A stretch of DNA of 64,000 nucleotides from Colwellia sp. Arc7-D. Its GTDB lineage: Bacteria; Pseudomonadota; Gammaproteobacteria; Enterobacterales; Alteromonadaceae. Numbering within the stretch: the first letter of the stretch is position 1; each line of letters starts with the position of its first letter. The stretch lies in assembly GCF_003061515.1 (NCBI RefSeq), contig NZ_CP028924.1:3534001-3598000 (forward strand), read 5' to 3'. Shown one piece after another: positions 7,951-16,260 of this stretch. A program made the translations under genes and the position numbers. Below the pieces are notes generated by a model that did no database searches, was not told the DNA's origin, and saw only the letters and a list, made by a program, of their open reading frames with translations.

Positions 7951-8922
7951 ATGTTAACAGACAACTTCGGCCGCAAGTTTTATTACTTGCGCCTATCGAT
8001 CACTGACGTTTGTAATTTTCGTTGTAGCTATTGCTTGCCTGATGGTTATAAATGCGATCACGACAGACAATTTTTAACCCTACCTGAAATAACACGTTTA
8101 GCTTCAGCATTTTCTGCTATGGGCACAGAAAAAATTCGAATTACTGGCGGTGAACCCTCACTGCGTAAAGACCTGCCTGAAATAATTGCAAAATGTAAAC
8201 AAACGCCTGGCATTAAGAAAGTAGCCATTACGACTAATGGCTACAAACTGCCTGAGCATTTACCTGCTTGGTTAGATGCAGGTATTGATGCCATAAATAT
8301 CAGTATTGACAGTTTAGACCCTAGACAATTCCATGCAATTACTGGCCACGACAAGCTTGATCATATCCTCAAAGGTATTGATATGGCGATTGATGCTGGC
8401 AATGTAGCCATCAAAATAAACACGGTTTTAATGCGTGAATATAATGGTTACGACATTGCAAGTTACTTAGCTTGGTTAAAAGATAAACCGGTCACATTAC
8501 GCTTTATTGAATTAATGCAAACAGGTGATAATAAAGAATTTTTCGATGCACAACATGTTCAAGGTTCGCGCATAAAGCAGAACTTAATCTTAGACGGTTG
8601 GTTACCGGTTATTAATGATAAAACCGCAGGACCAGCGCAAGAGTTTTATCACCCAGATTATGCCGGTAAAATAGGCTTGATCATGCCTTACTCAAAAGAC
8701 TTTTGTAATACTTGTAACCGTTTACGCATAAGTTCGTTAGGTAAATTGCATTTATGTTTATTTACCGAGCAAGGTTTATCGTTAAAAGACTATTTACAAA
8801 CCGATGATGTTGAGCCGTTAAAAGCTGCGATTACCCAGATGCTAACCGACAAAAAACAAACTCACTTTTTACATGAAAAACTTACCGGTGCGACAAAAAA
8901 CCTTGCGATGTTGGGCGGTTAA
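7951..8922 (+). CDS. moaA: GTP 3',8-cyclase MoaA
   Basis: Radical SAM enzyme that carries out the first step of molybdopterin synthesis, rearranging GTP. The N-terminal cluster motif is C21-x3-C25-x2-C28 (CNFRCSYC), followed by the ITGGEPS loop. The second iron-sulfur site is the CNTCNRLR and LHLC cysteines near residues 257-275. The protein ends in GG, as MoaA proteins do. The ATG at 7951 has AAAGGTG just before it; an in-frame TTG 30 bases upstream has no such site. It is the first gene of the plus-strand Moco operon and overlaps mobA by one base (TAATG). Confidence 0.95.
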   Translation: MLTDNFGRKFYYLRLSITDVCNFRCSYCLPDGYKCDHDRQFLTLPEITRLASAFSAMGTEKIRITGGEPSLRKDLPEIIAKCKQTPGIKKVAITTNGYKLPEHLPAWLDAGIDAINISIDSLDPRQFHAITGHDKLDHILKGIDMAIDAGNVAIKINTVLMREYNGYDIASYLAWLKDKPVTLRFIELMQTGDNKEFFDAQHVQGSRIKQNLILDGWLPVINDKTAGPAQEFYHPDYAGKIGLIMPYSKDFCNTCNRLRISSLGKLHLCLFTEQGLSLKDYLQTDDVEPLKAAITQMLTDKKQTHFLHEKLTGATKNLAMLGG

Positions 8923-9550
8923 TGACTTTATTCCAATCATGCTTAGGAGTCGTTTTAGCGGGGGGAAGTCTTCCCGCATGGGGCAAAATAAAGCCGGTTT
9001 GCTGCGCGATAATCAAGACATGCTCAGTTATAGTAAATCGCTGCTTAACGCTGCTGGTAGTTCGCAGGTCGTTGTTAGTGGCGGTGAACACGGCGTTGAC
9101 GATCTTCTAGCTGATATGGGACCTCTAGGTGGCATTCAAAGTATTATTGAACAATTTAAACCTCAAGCACTGTTAATTTTACCGGTTGATTTACCGTTAA
9201 TGACCTCAAATGAACTTTTAGCATTGAAGCAAGCGGGCGAATTAAGCCAACGCGCTTGTTACTTTACTGATAATTACTTGCCCTTATACTTGCCAGTAAA
9301 TGCTTTTGTTGAACAGTTTTTTCAACAATCACTGTCTCGAACGTACTCTCAAGGTAAGTCGCAAGTAGTATCAAAATCAGCTAATAATAAACGTAATTTA
9401 TCTGGGCCTTCAGTTCGAAGTTTACTCACGCAAATTCCGCATAGGGAAATAACGCCTAAAAATAGCCAATGTTTATTCAACACCAATACGCCTGAGCAAT
9501 GGCAACAGGCAAAGCAACTTTTATCTTTACAAAGGAAATCTCATGTCTAG
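8922..9550 (+). pseudogene. mobA: MobA molybdenum cofactor guanylyltransferase, -1 frameshift
   Basis: Attaches GMP to the molybdenum cofactor to give the guanine dinucleotide form. The reading frame from ATG 8922 gives the MobA start (GVVLAGG), but the rest of the nucleotide-binding loop (KSSRMGQNKAGLL) and the whole remaining protein, including the PVDLP metal site and NTNTPEQW end, lie in the -1 frame. The switch falls on six G at 8960-8965. The sequence read in codons is G GGG GGA, a form that permits -1 slippage. Without a shift the product stops at 9110 (62 aa). It could be a real mutation, a sequencing error in the G run, or recoding. The last eight bases overlap moaB. Confidence 0.8.
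8960..8966 (+). other. Slippery heptamer G GGG GGA in mobA
   Basis: Six G followed by A at the exact point where MobA homology changes frame by -1. Both the P-site codon (GGG) and the A-site codon (GGA) can re-pair with GGG after a one-base backward slip, and a G run also favours transcriptional slippage. GGGAAGTCTTCCC directly overlaps it and could form a short hairpin. Confidence 0.5.
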
Positions 9551-10073
9551 TAATTCCCCTATCCATTGTGGCGATGGTTTCGTGCCATTAAATATTGCAG
9601 TGTTAACCGTTTCAGATACCCGAGAAGAACACAACGACACCTCAGGCCAAGCATTGGTTGAGCGCTTACAAGGTGCAGGTCATAAGTTAGCAGCGAAAGA
9701 AATTTCAAAAGACGATGTATACCAATTACGCTCAATTGTTTCTCAATGGATTGCCCGTGACGATATACAAGTGATATTAACCACAGGCGGCACAGGTTTT
9801 ACTGCACGAGACAATACACCTGAAGCACTGCTGCCTTTATTTGATAAAAACATTGAAGGCTTTGGTGAAGTATTTAGAGCAATATCGCTTGACGAAATTG
9901 GCACCTCAACCGTGCAATCTCGTGCCTTTGGCGGCATGGCAAATAGTACCGTTATATTGTCTGTACCGGGGTCAACAAATGCCTGTAAAACAGCTTGGGA
10001 TAAATTAATAGTTGAGCAATTAGACGCCAGTCATCGCCCATGTAACTTTGTTCCGCATTTAAAGTTTACGTAA
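9543..10073 (+). CDS. moaB: Molybdenum cofactor biosynthesis protein MoaB
   Basis: MoaB/MogA-family protein that adenylylates molybdopterin before metal insertion; in organisms without MogA it probably does this step. The 176-residue protein has the MPT-binding signatures LTVSDTREEHNDTSG (residues 20-34), TTGGTGFTARDNTPEA near 80-95, and SVPGSTNACKTAWD near 140. It overlaps the 3' end of mobA by eight bases, so coupled translation is likely. The C-terminus ends CNFVPHL, as in many proteobacterial MoaB proteins. Confidence 0.93.
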   Translation: MSSNSPIHCGDGFVPLNIAVLTVSDTREEHNDTSGQALVERLQGAGHKLAAKEISKDDVYQLRSIVSQWIARDDIQVILTTGGTGFTARDNTPEALLPLFDKNIEGFGEVFRAISLDEIGTSTVQSRAFGGMANSTVILSVPGSTNACKTAWDKLIVEQLDASHRPCNFVPHLKFT

Positions 10074-10095
10074 CGCATTTTTATAGAAAGTACAC

Positions 10096-10917
10096 ATGTC
10101 CGAGCTCATATCTAGATTTTCGTTTAAGCTTTTAATAAAAACTCGCCTGCTATTGGTGGCTTGTTTTACTTTGTGTGCCCAGCAAACATTCGCTGTAACA
10201 ACACAAGAGCAAGCTCGGCCTTTTCGTATTGCTGTTGCTGCTAATTTTGCGCCAGCACTTGAAATACTCTTAGCTGACTTACCCCATAGAGAGCAGATTG
10301 ATTTACAAATTATCAGCGCGGCGACTGGCACGCTATATTTGCAAATAAAGCACGGCGCTCCTTTTGATTTGTTTTTATCTGCCGATACCACGCGCCCAGA
10401 GCTGCTTGAACAATCACATTTGATCGTAGCAAATAGCCGAAAAACTTATGCTTTTGGGCAAATTGCTTTATGGTCGGCAACCCAACCTATAAGTGATTTA
10501 AGTGAACTAATGCACTATTCAGGTAAGTTAGCTATCGCCAACCCTGACACCGCACCTTATGGCATGGCAGCACAACAAGCGCTCACGCATTTGTCTTTGT
10601 GGTCGAAAGTTAGCCGTAACTTAATTACCGGTATTAACATCAATCAAACTTTTCAACAGGTTCGCAGTCAAGCGGTGCCTTTAGGTATAGTAGCCAATAG
10701 CCAATTAGTGATGAATGATCACAAAGGTATTATTATTCCTGCGAGTTATTACCAACCTATTGCTCAGCAATTAGTGATTATTAAATCTAGTCCTCAAGTT
10801 GAACTTGCAACACAAATAAGTGCTTTTATTCTTCAAGCAAGTAGTCAACAAACATTACAAAAATTGGGTTATTTAGCCCTTGAATCATCAAGCAAAATGA
10901 ATAAGGTCACGCAATAA
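10096..10917 (+). CDS. modA: Molybdate ABC transporter substrate-binding protein ModA
   Basis: Periplasmic molybdate-binding component. The N-terminus has a basic segment and hydrophobic core (about residues 12-33) that ends near TFA, consistent with a Sec signal peptide. The mature part opens with RIAVAANFAPALEIL and has the ATGTLYLQIKHGAPFDLFLSAD region, both typical of ModA. The 273-residue length is usual. It lies 22 bases after moaB and one base before modB, so it sits inside the Moco operon; uptake and cofactor assembly are co-expressed. Confidence 0.92.
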   Translation: MSELISRFSFKLLIKTRLLLVACFTLCAQQTFAVTTQEQARPFRIAVAANFAPALEILLADLPHREQIDLQIISAATGTLYLQIKHGAPFDLFLSADTTRPELLEQSHLIVANSRKTYAFGQIALWSATQPISDLSELMHYSGKLAIANPDTAPYGMAAQQALTHLSLWSKVSRNLITGININQTFQQVRSQAVPLGIVANSQLVMNDHKGIIIPASYYQPIAQQLVIIKSSPQVELATQISAFILQASSQQTLQKLGYLALESSSKMNKVTQ

Positions 10918-10918
10918 C

Positions 10919-11626
10919 ATGACGGATATTTCAGCTGATATTCTCGCCCTTGTCACCACCTTAAAAATGGCGGCTGTTACTACCGTTATACTACTGCTTT
11001 TAGGTACGCCACTCGCATGGTATTTGGCAAAATGGCAAAGTCGATTTAAAGTATTTTTTGAAGCCGTTGTTGCTCTGCCGCTAGTATTGCCACCAACTGT
11101 ATTAGGGTTTTATTTACTGTTGGCGTTTTCTCCTACATCATTACCTGGAGAGTTATGGCAAAGCGCTACGGGCAGCCAACTTGCTTTCAGTTTTAGTGCG
11201 ATTGTTATCGGCTCGGTGCTATATTCCTTGCCATTTGTTGTACAGCCATTACAAAAAGCTTTTGAACAATTAGGCGATCATCACCTTGAAGCTGCCGCTA
11301 TGTTAGGCGCTGGGCCAATAGACAGATTTTTTAGTATTGTTTTTCCACTTACTAAGGCCAGTTTTATTACCGCAACCGTTTTAGGCTTTGCGCATACGGT
11401 AGGCGAATTTGGCGTTGTATTGATGATTGGCGGTAATATTCCAGGCGAAACAAGGGTATTATCCATCGCATTATTTGACCATGTAGAAGCATTTAATTAC
11501 ACCAATGCCCATATACTTTCTTCAGGGTTATTAGTTGCTTCATTGATACTGTTATCTTTAGTTTATTTACTGGGGAATAACCTAAGTAAAAGCTTGAACA
11601 GTAAACAACGAGTCGTTAAGTCATGA
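10919..11626 (+). CDS. modB: Molybdate ABC transporter permease ModB
   Basis: Inner-membrane channel of the molybdate importer. About five hydrophobic helices are visible across 235 residues. The EAA cytoplasmic loop that contacts the ATPase reads EAAAMLGAGPIDRFFSIVFPL (split here only by its length), and the HTVGEFGVVLMIGG segment is characteristic of ModB. It starts one base after the modA stop and its last four bases overlap modC, the usual ATGA coupling. Confidence 0.93.
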   Translation: MTDISADILALVTTLKMAAVTTVILLLLGTPLAWYLAKWQSRFKVFFEAVVALPLVLPPTVLGFYLLLAFSPTSLPGELWQSATGSQLAFSFSAIVIGSVLYSLPFVVQPLQKAFEQLGDHHLEAAAMLGAGPIDRFFSIVFPLTKASFITATVLGFAHTVGEFGVVLMIGGNIPGETRVLSIALFDHVEAFNYTNAHILSSGLLVASLILLSLVYLLGNNLSKSLNSKQRVVKS

Positions 11627-12828
11627 GTAAGATACTAACGCCTGAGCGAACGCCTCAACATAAGATCAGCACTTCTACCCTAACAGTAGACTTTTCTTTG
11701 GCATTTAACAGTTTTGAAACAGTGATTAAGCAAAAGATTAGTATCGATAATATTACCGGTATCTATGGTGATTCAGGCTCTGGAAAATCGACTTTATTAC
11801 GGGTAATTGCTGGTCTTGAAAAACAAGCAAAAGGCCACGTTTCGTTAAATAATATGACGTTACAAAATAGTGACGAACATTGTTTTATTAAAGCAGAAAA
11901 AAGACACATCGGCTTAGTATTTCAAGACAGTCGTTTATTTCCACATTTAAACGTTTATGAGAACTTAGCTTATGGCGCTAAGCGACTTAAAAACCGTAAA
12001 TTAACCATTGAAGAAGTTTTGACATTAACCCAGTTAACACAATTACAACACCACAGTGTTACGCAACTTTCTGGCGGTGAAAAACAAAGAGTGTCAATTG
12101 CTCGAGCTTTATTAGCAGAGCCTAAATTACTATTATTAGACGAACCGTTTAGTGCCTTAGATAAAACGACTAAATCGCAAATGCTGACTTTTTTAAAAAA
12201 CATTCAACAACAACTTCAATTACCCATGCTATATGTCAGTCACAGTTTGAGTGAATTACAGAGTATTGCCGAGCAATTAGTCGTAGTGTCAGCAGGAAAA
12301 ATTAGCCAAGTAGCCCCTATTCATCAAGCAATCCACGACTTAAATAGCCGCGGTGAATCTAGTCCTAAAACAAGCTTGTCGTTAGCTATTGCTGAGCATT
12401 TGCCTGATTACGGCCTAACTCGCCTTTTACTACCCGCAACACAGAACGATAAACACAGCATATATTTACCGCTACTTGCGCAAAGTATCGAGCAAAGTAT
12501 CGAGCAAAGTATCGAGCAAAAAAATGAGCAAAGCTTAATAGGCCAGCAACTGCGCTGTATCATCTATGCAAGAGATATTAGTATCTGCCTAACAGCGCCT
12601 GAGCACAGTTCAATTGTTAATCATTTACCTGCAACAATTACCGCTATTCAACACAATAAAACCAATGCGTTAATTACATTAGAATGTGCTGAACAAGCCT
12701 TTTATGCGCAAATTAGTTTATGGTCAGCAACTCGAATGGCGCTATCGGAAAAAATGGCGGTATACATTCAGTTTAAAGCCAATGCTGTACATAGTTATCA
12801 TTATACAGGGCCAATTCCCCATGCTTAG
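11623..12828 (+). CDS. modC: Molybdate ABC transporter ATP-binding protein ModC
   Basis: ATPase of the molybdate importer. Walker A GDSGSGKST near residue 50, signature LSGGEKQR near 148, Walker B LLLLDEPFSALD, and switch His in YVSHS. A C-terminal TOBE/Mop-type molybdate-binding domain occupies about residues 300-395. The linker before it carries a perfect threefold repeat of a 12-base unit (12481-12516), coding for QSIE steps, which is unusual for the family and explains its extra length (401 residues). It overlaps modB by four bases and moeB by eight. Confidence 0.93.
   Translation: MSKILTPERTPQHKISTSTLTVDFSLAFNSFETVIKQKISIDNITGIYGDSGSGKSTLLRVIAGLEKQAKGHVSLNNMTLQNSDEHCFIKAEKRHIGLVFQDSRLFPHLNVYENLAYGAKRLKNRKLTIEEVLTLTQLTQLQHHSVTQLSGGEKQRVSIARALLAEPKLLLLDEPFSALDKTTKSQMLTFLKNIQQQLQLPMLYVSHSLSELQSIAEQLVVVSAGKISQVAPIHQAIHDLNSRGESSPKTSLSLAIAEHLPDYGLTRLLLPATQNDKHSIYLPLLAQSIEQSIEQSIEQKNEQSLIGQQLRCIIYARDISICLTAPEHSSIVNHLPATITAIQHNKTNALITLECAEQAFYAQISLWSATRMALSEKMAVYIQFKANAVHSYHYTGPIPHA
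12481..12516 (+). repeat. Three tandem 12-base repeats inside modC
   Basis: CAAAGTATCGAG repeated three times without mismatch, in frame, adding QSIE units to the linker between the ATPase and the TOBE domain. Length change in steps of four residues would be tolerated, so this is a likely site of strain variation. Confidence 0.85.
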
Positions 12829-13573
12829 TGCAAACGAACAATTACGTTTTAGTCGTCAAACTATGTTAAAAGGTATTGGCGAGCAAGGTCAGCAAGCCCT
12901 AAAAAATGCCAGTGTTTTAATTATTGGTGTTGGCGGTTTGGGTAACCCAGTAAGTGTTTATTTAAACGCTGCAGGCATTGGTAATATTTATCTGGCTGAT
13001 GGTGACAGTATTGACATGAGTAACTTACACCGACAAATACTGTTTAATGAAAACGACATTGGCAAAAATAAAGCCGACAATGCCGCCGAAAAACTACAAC
13101 AACTCAATAGCAGTAACAACATTGAAGTGCTCGATGAAATGCTCGATGCTGAGTTAGCCGACTACTATTTCCCACTTGTCGACTTAGTGCTTGATTGTAC
13201 TGATAACATCACTACGCGTTATTTAATCAATCAAAAATGTATTGAACATAAAAAGCCGTTAATTGTTGGCGCAGCAACCGGTTTTGACGGACAACATATG
13301 TTTGTAAATCCAAACATACCCGACAGTGCTTGTTATCAATGCTTATTTCCAGCCGACAAAAAAGCACCTGATAATAATTGTCAAACTTTAGGGATATTAG
13401 GACCAATTCTCGCCATTATCGGCGGTATGCAAGCCTTGCAAGCCATTAAGTTTTTAACCGGCCATATGGTCGCAACCAATCAATTAAATATTTTCGATGG
13501 TTTGAATAATTCATGGCAACAATTTACCTTAACAAAACAGAAAAAATGCCCTGTTTGCTCAACAAAAAATTAA
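12821..13573 (+). CDS. moeB: MoeB/ThiF-type adenylyltransferase
   Basis: E1-like enzyme that adenylates the C-terminal glycine of a ubiquitin-like sulfur carrier, MoaD for MoeB. From the ATG at 12821 the protein has 250 residues, close to E. coli MoeB. It shows the nucleotide loop GVGGLGNPV, the HRQILF arginine motif, DCTDNITTRYLIN, and two zinc CxxC pairs (CYQC near residue 165 and CPVC near 244). A longer in-frame start at 12686 would lie inside modC and is not supported. As last gene of the Moco operon it is best called MoeB, but a ThiF or dual role cannot be excluded. Confidence 0.88.
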   Translation: MLSANEQLRFSRQTMLKGIGEQGQQALKNASVLIIGVGGLGNPVSVYLNAAGIGNIYLADGDSIDMSNLHRQILFNENDIGKNKADNAAEKLQQLNSSNNIEVLDEMLDAELADYYFPLVDLVLDCTDNITTRYLINQKCIEHKKPLIVGAATGFDGQHMFVNPNIPDSACYQCLFPADKKAPDNNCQTLGILGPILAIIGGMQALQAIKFLTGHMVATNQLNIFDGLNNSWQQFTLTKQKKCPVCSTKN

Positions 13574-13617
13574 TACCACGAATTTTTTTGTATTTAAAGT
13601 TACTGTAATTTAATCAC

Positions 13618-13839
13618 TTAGCTTCGCAATAAGGGCCTTAACATATCTTCTAAGCCATTAAGTTTTACTTCATAAATAAGTGCCAACTGTTCGCCAAGCT
13701 TTCCTTCAGGTAACCCCTTAGCATGAAACCAAACCAGGTATGGCTCAGGTAATTGTAGCAACTTTCGGCCGCTGTACTTTCCGAATGGCATGATCTGATT
13801 TATTGCAGCAACTAGCTCTGCTTTATCCTCTATCGACAT
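13618..13839 (-). CDS. DUF3820 family protein
   Basis: A 73-residue protein that matches the DUF3820 pattern: MPFGKYSGRKLLQLPEPYLVWF followed by GLPEGKLGEQLALIYEVKLNGLEDMLRPL (quoted in two parts, as seen at residues 17-38 and 42-70). Function is not established. It is convergent with the moeB end, 44 bases away, and divergent from the DUF3083 gene. Confidence 0.8.
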   Translation of the reverse strand: MSIEDKAELVAAINQIMPFGKYSGRKLLQLPEPYLVWFHAKGLPEGKLGEQLALIYEVKLNGLEDMLRPLLRS

Positions 13840-13995
13840 ATATTTCGTCTGCTCAACCGAGCCTCCAAATGTTATTTACTATTTCAGTTTCGCTGATTCA
13901 TTGACATAAAAATGTCACATCTGCGGCTTATAATCCAGCTCATATTTAATGAATCGGTATCAATGTGGTACCTAAAATTGAGACAAGGAATTGTG

Positions 13996-15117
13996 ATGTC
14001 AATAGTTAGGAAACGTAACGCTGCAGCAAAAGCTTATATACCGGCAAGTTCGCGCGACAATCAGTATATCTTGGCTGAATTTGCTTTAACAGATCAACTG
14101 CTTGCAGAGTTACCCATACAAATAGCTAAAGATGGCAGCAGCAATTATTATGACTGTTATCAAACGCTAGCGAAAATATTATTTACCCTAAGTAACGAAA
14201 GCGAGATTAAAAACAGCATACTGGTCGCCAACAATAAATTGGTCAGAGTGCGTTATAGCCAAGAAATGCATCAATGGCAAACAAAGCAGCAAATCATCTT
14301 CTATTACGATCCAAATCAGCATGTATTACAAAACTCCTTCTTTGATGCCAATATTAGAACAAAAAAAATAACCTTAGTATTTTTAGCGTCAGGAACAGAT
14401 ATCAGGCTTGGTGCTGCCGCTTTTCATCAACGCGTAAAAGCTTTACTGAAAAAATTTGCTCAGCAAATAAAACTCCCGCTCAAAGAAATACGTATGCGCG
14501 ACCACCAACACTTAACCTATGACATTTTTGCTAAAAACAAAGGCTGCAATACAAGTACGGCACATAAATTCAGGCCTATCGGCCAAAGGTATGCAAGTGA
14601 AAATGTTGCTCTAGCTGAAAATACAGCGTCTATCACTTATGCCATTATCGACTTAACACTCGATCATAGAATTTCTCAATTGGTAGATATTGATCCCACA
14701 GCCAAAGATCCCTACAACCCAATATACACTTACTTAACCGATACTTTTTCTTTAGTCGCAAAACGTTTTAACTTAAATAATGGCGCCCTGATTGCGAACG
14801 GATTAGTCCCTATTGTGCGACACAGTTTGCATGATTTAGTATCCAAAGTTGGAGAATTACAAATGTTAGGCTACAACCCAAACCAAAGTCCTTGTGGTAT
14901 AGTTAGCCGATGGCAAGCAGCTGAATTGGTTGATAATGTACAGTTTGTCTTTGTTGCCCATTCTGAGAATGGTGAAGAGCAAAACTATGCGAAATTTGTT
15001 AATCAAATAGAGCAAGCCATGCGCCTATTAGCTACAGAATTAGAGCTTCCCACTGAAAAAGACGAATTAACCTTACGCTTTCATCAACATGTTGCTTTTA
15101 ACTTAACCTCAGATTAG
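13996..15117 (+). CDS. DUF3083 family protein
   Basis: A 373-residue soluble protein without signal peptide or membrane segments. I recognise the sequence type as DUF3083, a family found in Alteromonadales and close relatives, with no known function. The central part has RMRDHQHLTYDIFAKNKG, and the C-terminal half has GALIANGLVPIVRHSLHDLV. The ATG at 13996 is favoured by AAGGA seven bases upstream; an upstream in-frame ATG at 13912 has no ribosome site. No operon partner is apparent. Confidence 0.6.
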   Translation: MSIVRKRNAAAKAYIPASSRDNQYILAEFALTDQLLAELPIQIAKDGSSNYYDCYQTLAKILFTLSNESEIKNSILVANNKLVRVRYSQEMHQWQTKQQIIFYYDPNQHVLQNSFFDANIRTKKITLVFLASGTDIRLGAAAFHQRVKALLKKFAQQIKLPLKEIRMRDHQHLTYDIFAKNKGCNTSTAHKFRPIGQRYASENVALAENTASITYAIIDLTLDHRISQLVDIDPTAKDPYNPIYTYLTDTFSLVAKRFNLNNGALIANGLVPIVRHSLHDLVSKVGELQMLGYNPNQSPCGIVSRWQAAELVDNVQFVFVAHSENGEEQNYAKFVNQIEQAMRLLATELELPTEKDELTLRFHQHVAFNLTSD

Positions 15118-15445
15118 CCCCTTTGTGGTGTATGTAATGAGCCTGTTGTTTATTAAAAAGCACTAGGCTAACTTCAACAGCACTTTACTTTGACTCGTTT
15201 TTTAAACCAGACTTACTTTTTAATTAGACTTTTTTTAATCAGTGACGAAGGCATTAAATTGCCCGAGTATTTTCACATTCCCTCTTAAAACACGCAACGA
15301 AACTTTGTGAGTTAATATGCTAATCATAAAGCTTATTACTCCTTATTTTTTTATGAATATCTCTCACTTAAATACTTTATTAAGTAATTTATCAATTATC
15401 CTATTTTTTAGCGGCTAGTATTTAAAATTAACGAATAAAACATAT

Positions 15446-15461
15446 AGACATCTAAACGTCT
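15446..15461. promoter_or_regulatory. Tandem MetJ boxes, distal pair
   Basis: AGACATCT followed directly by AAACGTCT: 7 of 8 and 7 of 8 bases match the met box AGACGTCT, in the head-to-tail arrangement that the methionine repressor MetJ needs. Confidence 0.75.
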
Positions 15462-15492
15462 GAGTGATATCTTTTACAAAAGTTAAATACAT

Positions 15493-15508
15493 AGACGTCT
15501 AAACGTCT
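15493..15508. promoter_or_regulatory. Tandem MetJ boxes, proximal pair
   Basis: AGACGTCT (a perfect met box) followed directly by AAACGTCT (7 of 8). It lies 57 bases before the msrA start and 47 bases from the distal pair, so both faces point to the same promoter region. Confidence 0.8.
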
Positions 15509-15564
15509 CGTGTATTAACGAAAATAATTTGTTTCACCCAGAAAGTTTTCCGAGGATTAGATAA

Positions 15565-16125
15565 ATGAGCATCGAAACAATAACATTAGGCGCAGGCTGT
15601 TTTTGGTGTATTGAAAATATTTTTGCTCGCATAAAAGGCGTTACTTCAGTCACAAGTGGTTATGCCGATGGCGACATTATCAACCCAAGCTATGAGCAGG
15701 TTTGCAGCGGTACAACTAATCACGCAGAAGTTGTGCAAATTGCATTTTCTCCCGAGTTATTGAGTGTAGAGCAAATTTTAACGGTATTTTTTGCCATACA
15801 TAATCCTACAACGATCAATCGCCAAGGTGATGACATTGGTAGTCAATATCGCTCAACAATTTTATTCCACAACCAAGTCCAGCAAGAAATCGCATTAGCT
15901 CGAATCGCTGAGTTAACTGATGAAAAAGCCTTTGATCAACCCATAGTTACGACGGTAAAAGCCGCCAATAATTTTTATAGTGCAGAAAGTTATCATCAAG
16001 ACTATTTTACTAACAACCCTGAAAACAAATACTGCCAGTTAGTGGTTGCGAAAAAGATACAAAAATTTTTACATGAGTTCTCTTATCTTTTAAAAGATGA
16101 AAACTTATTAGCACAAGCGAGTTAA
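15565..16125 (+). CDS. msrA: Peptide methionine sulfoxide reductase MsrA
   Basis: Cytoplasmic enzyme that reduces the S-form of methionine sulfoxide, free or in proteins. The catalytic motif GCFWC is at residues 11-15 with nucleophile C12. The family segments GYADG, YEQVCSGTTNHAEVVQ, IGSQYRS and YHQDYF are all present. The length of 186 residues is normal for the short form, with no MsrB fusion. GAGGA-type ribosome sequence precedes the ATG. The promoter region holds four MetJ boxes, so expression should rise when methionine or S-adenosylmethionine runs low. Confidence 0.95.
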   Translation: MSIETITLGAGCFWCIENIFARIKGVTSVTSGYADGDIINPSYEQVCSGTTNHAEVVQIAFSPELLSVEQILTVFFAIHNPTTINRQGDDIGSQYRSTILFHNQVQQEIALARIAELTDEKAFDQPIVTTVKAANNFYSAESYHQDYFTNNPENKYCQLVVAKKIQKFLHEFSYLLKDENLLAQAS

Positions 16126-16180
16126 TAACAACGACTTTACAAATTGCGAACCACTGCTGAGCAAACATGATGAATAAAAA

Positions 16181-16208
16181 AACGCATAACAATAAATTGT
16201 TATGCGTT
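16181..16208. terminator. Bidirectional terminator between msrA and cnoX
   Basis: Perfect 12-base stem AACGCATAACAA/TTGTTATGCGTT with a TAAA loop, with an A run before and a T run after. It serves the convergent msrA and cnoX genes. Confidence 0.9.
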
Positions 16209-16260
16209 TTTTTTGAGCATGATTAACTTTATTTACCTAACTCGAATGAACATCCGAGTG

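Larger units (their letters stand above)
15118..15564. other. Intergenic region upstream of msrA with MetJ boxes
   Basis: About 450 bases between the DUF3083 gene and msrA. The last 120 bases contain two pairs of MetJ boxes, listed separately. The first 320 bases show no gene, clear terminator or repeat to my eye. Confidence 0.6.

Noticed and set aside
12686..12820. Longer N-terminus of MoeB
   Set aside because: It would lie inside modC in another frame; the ATG at 12821 gives the expected family length.
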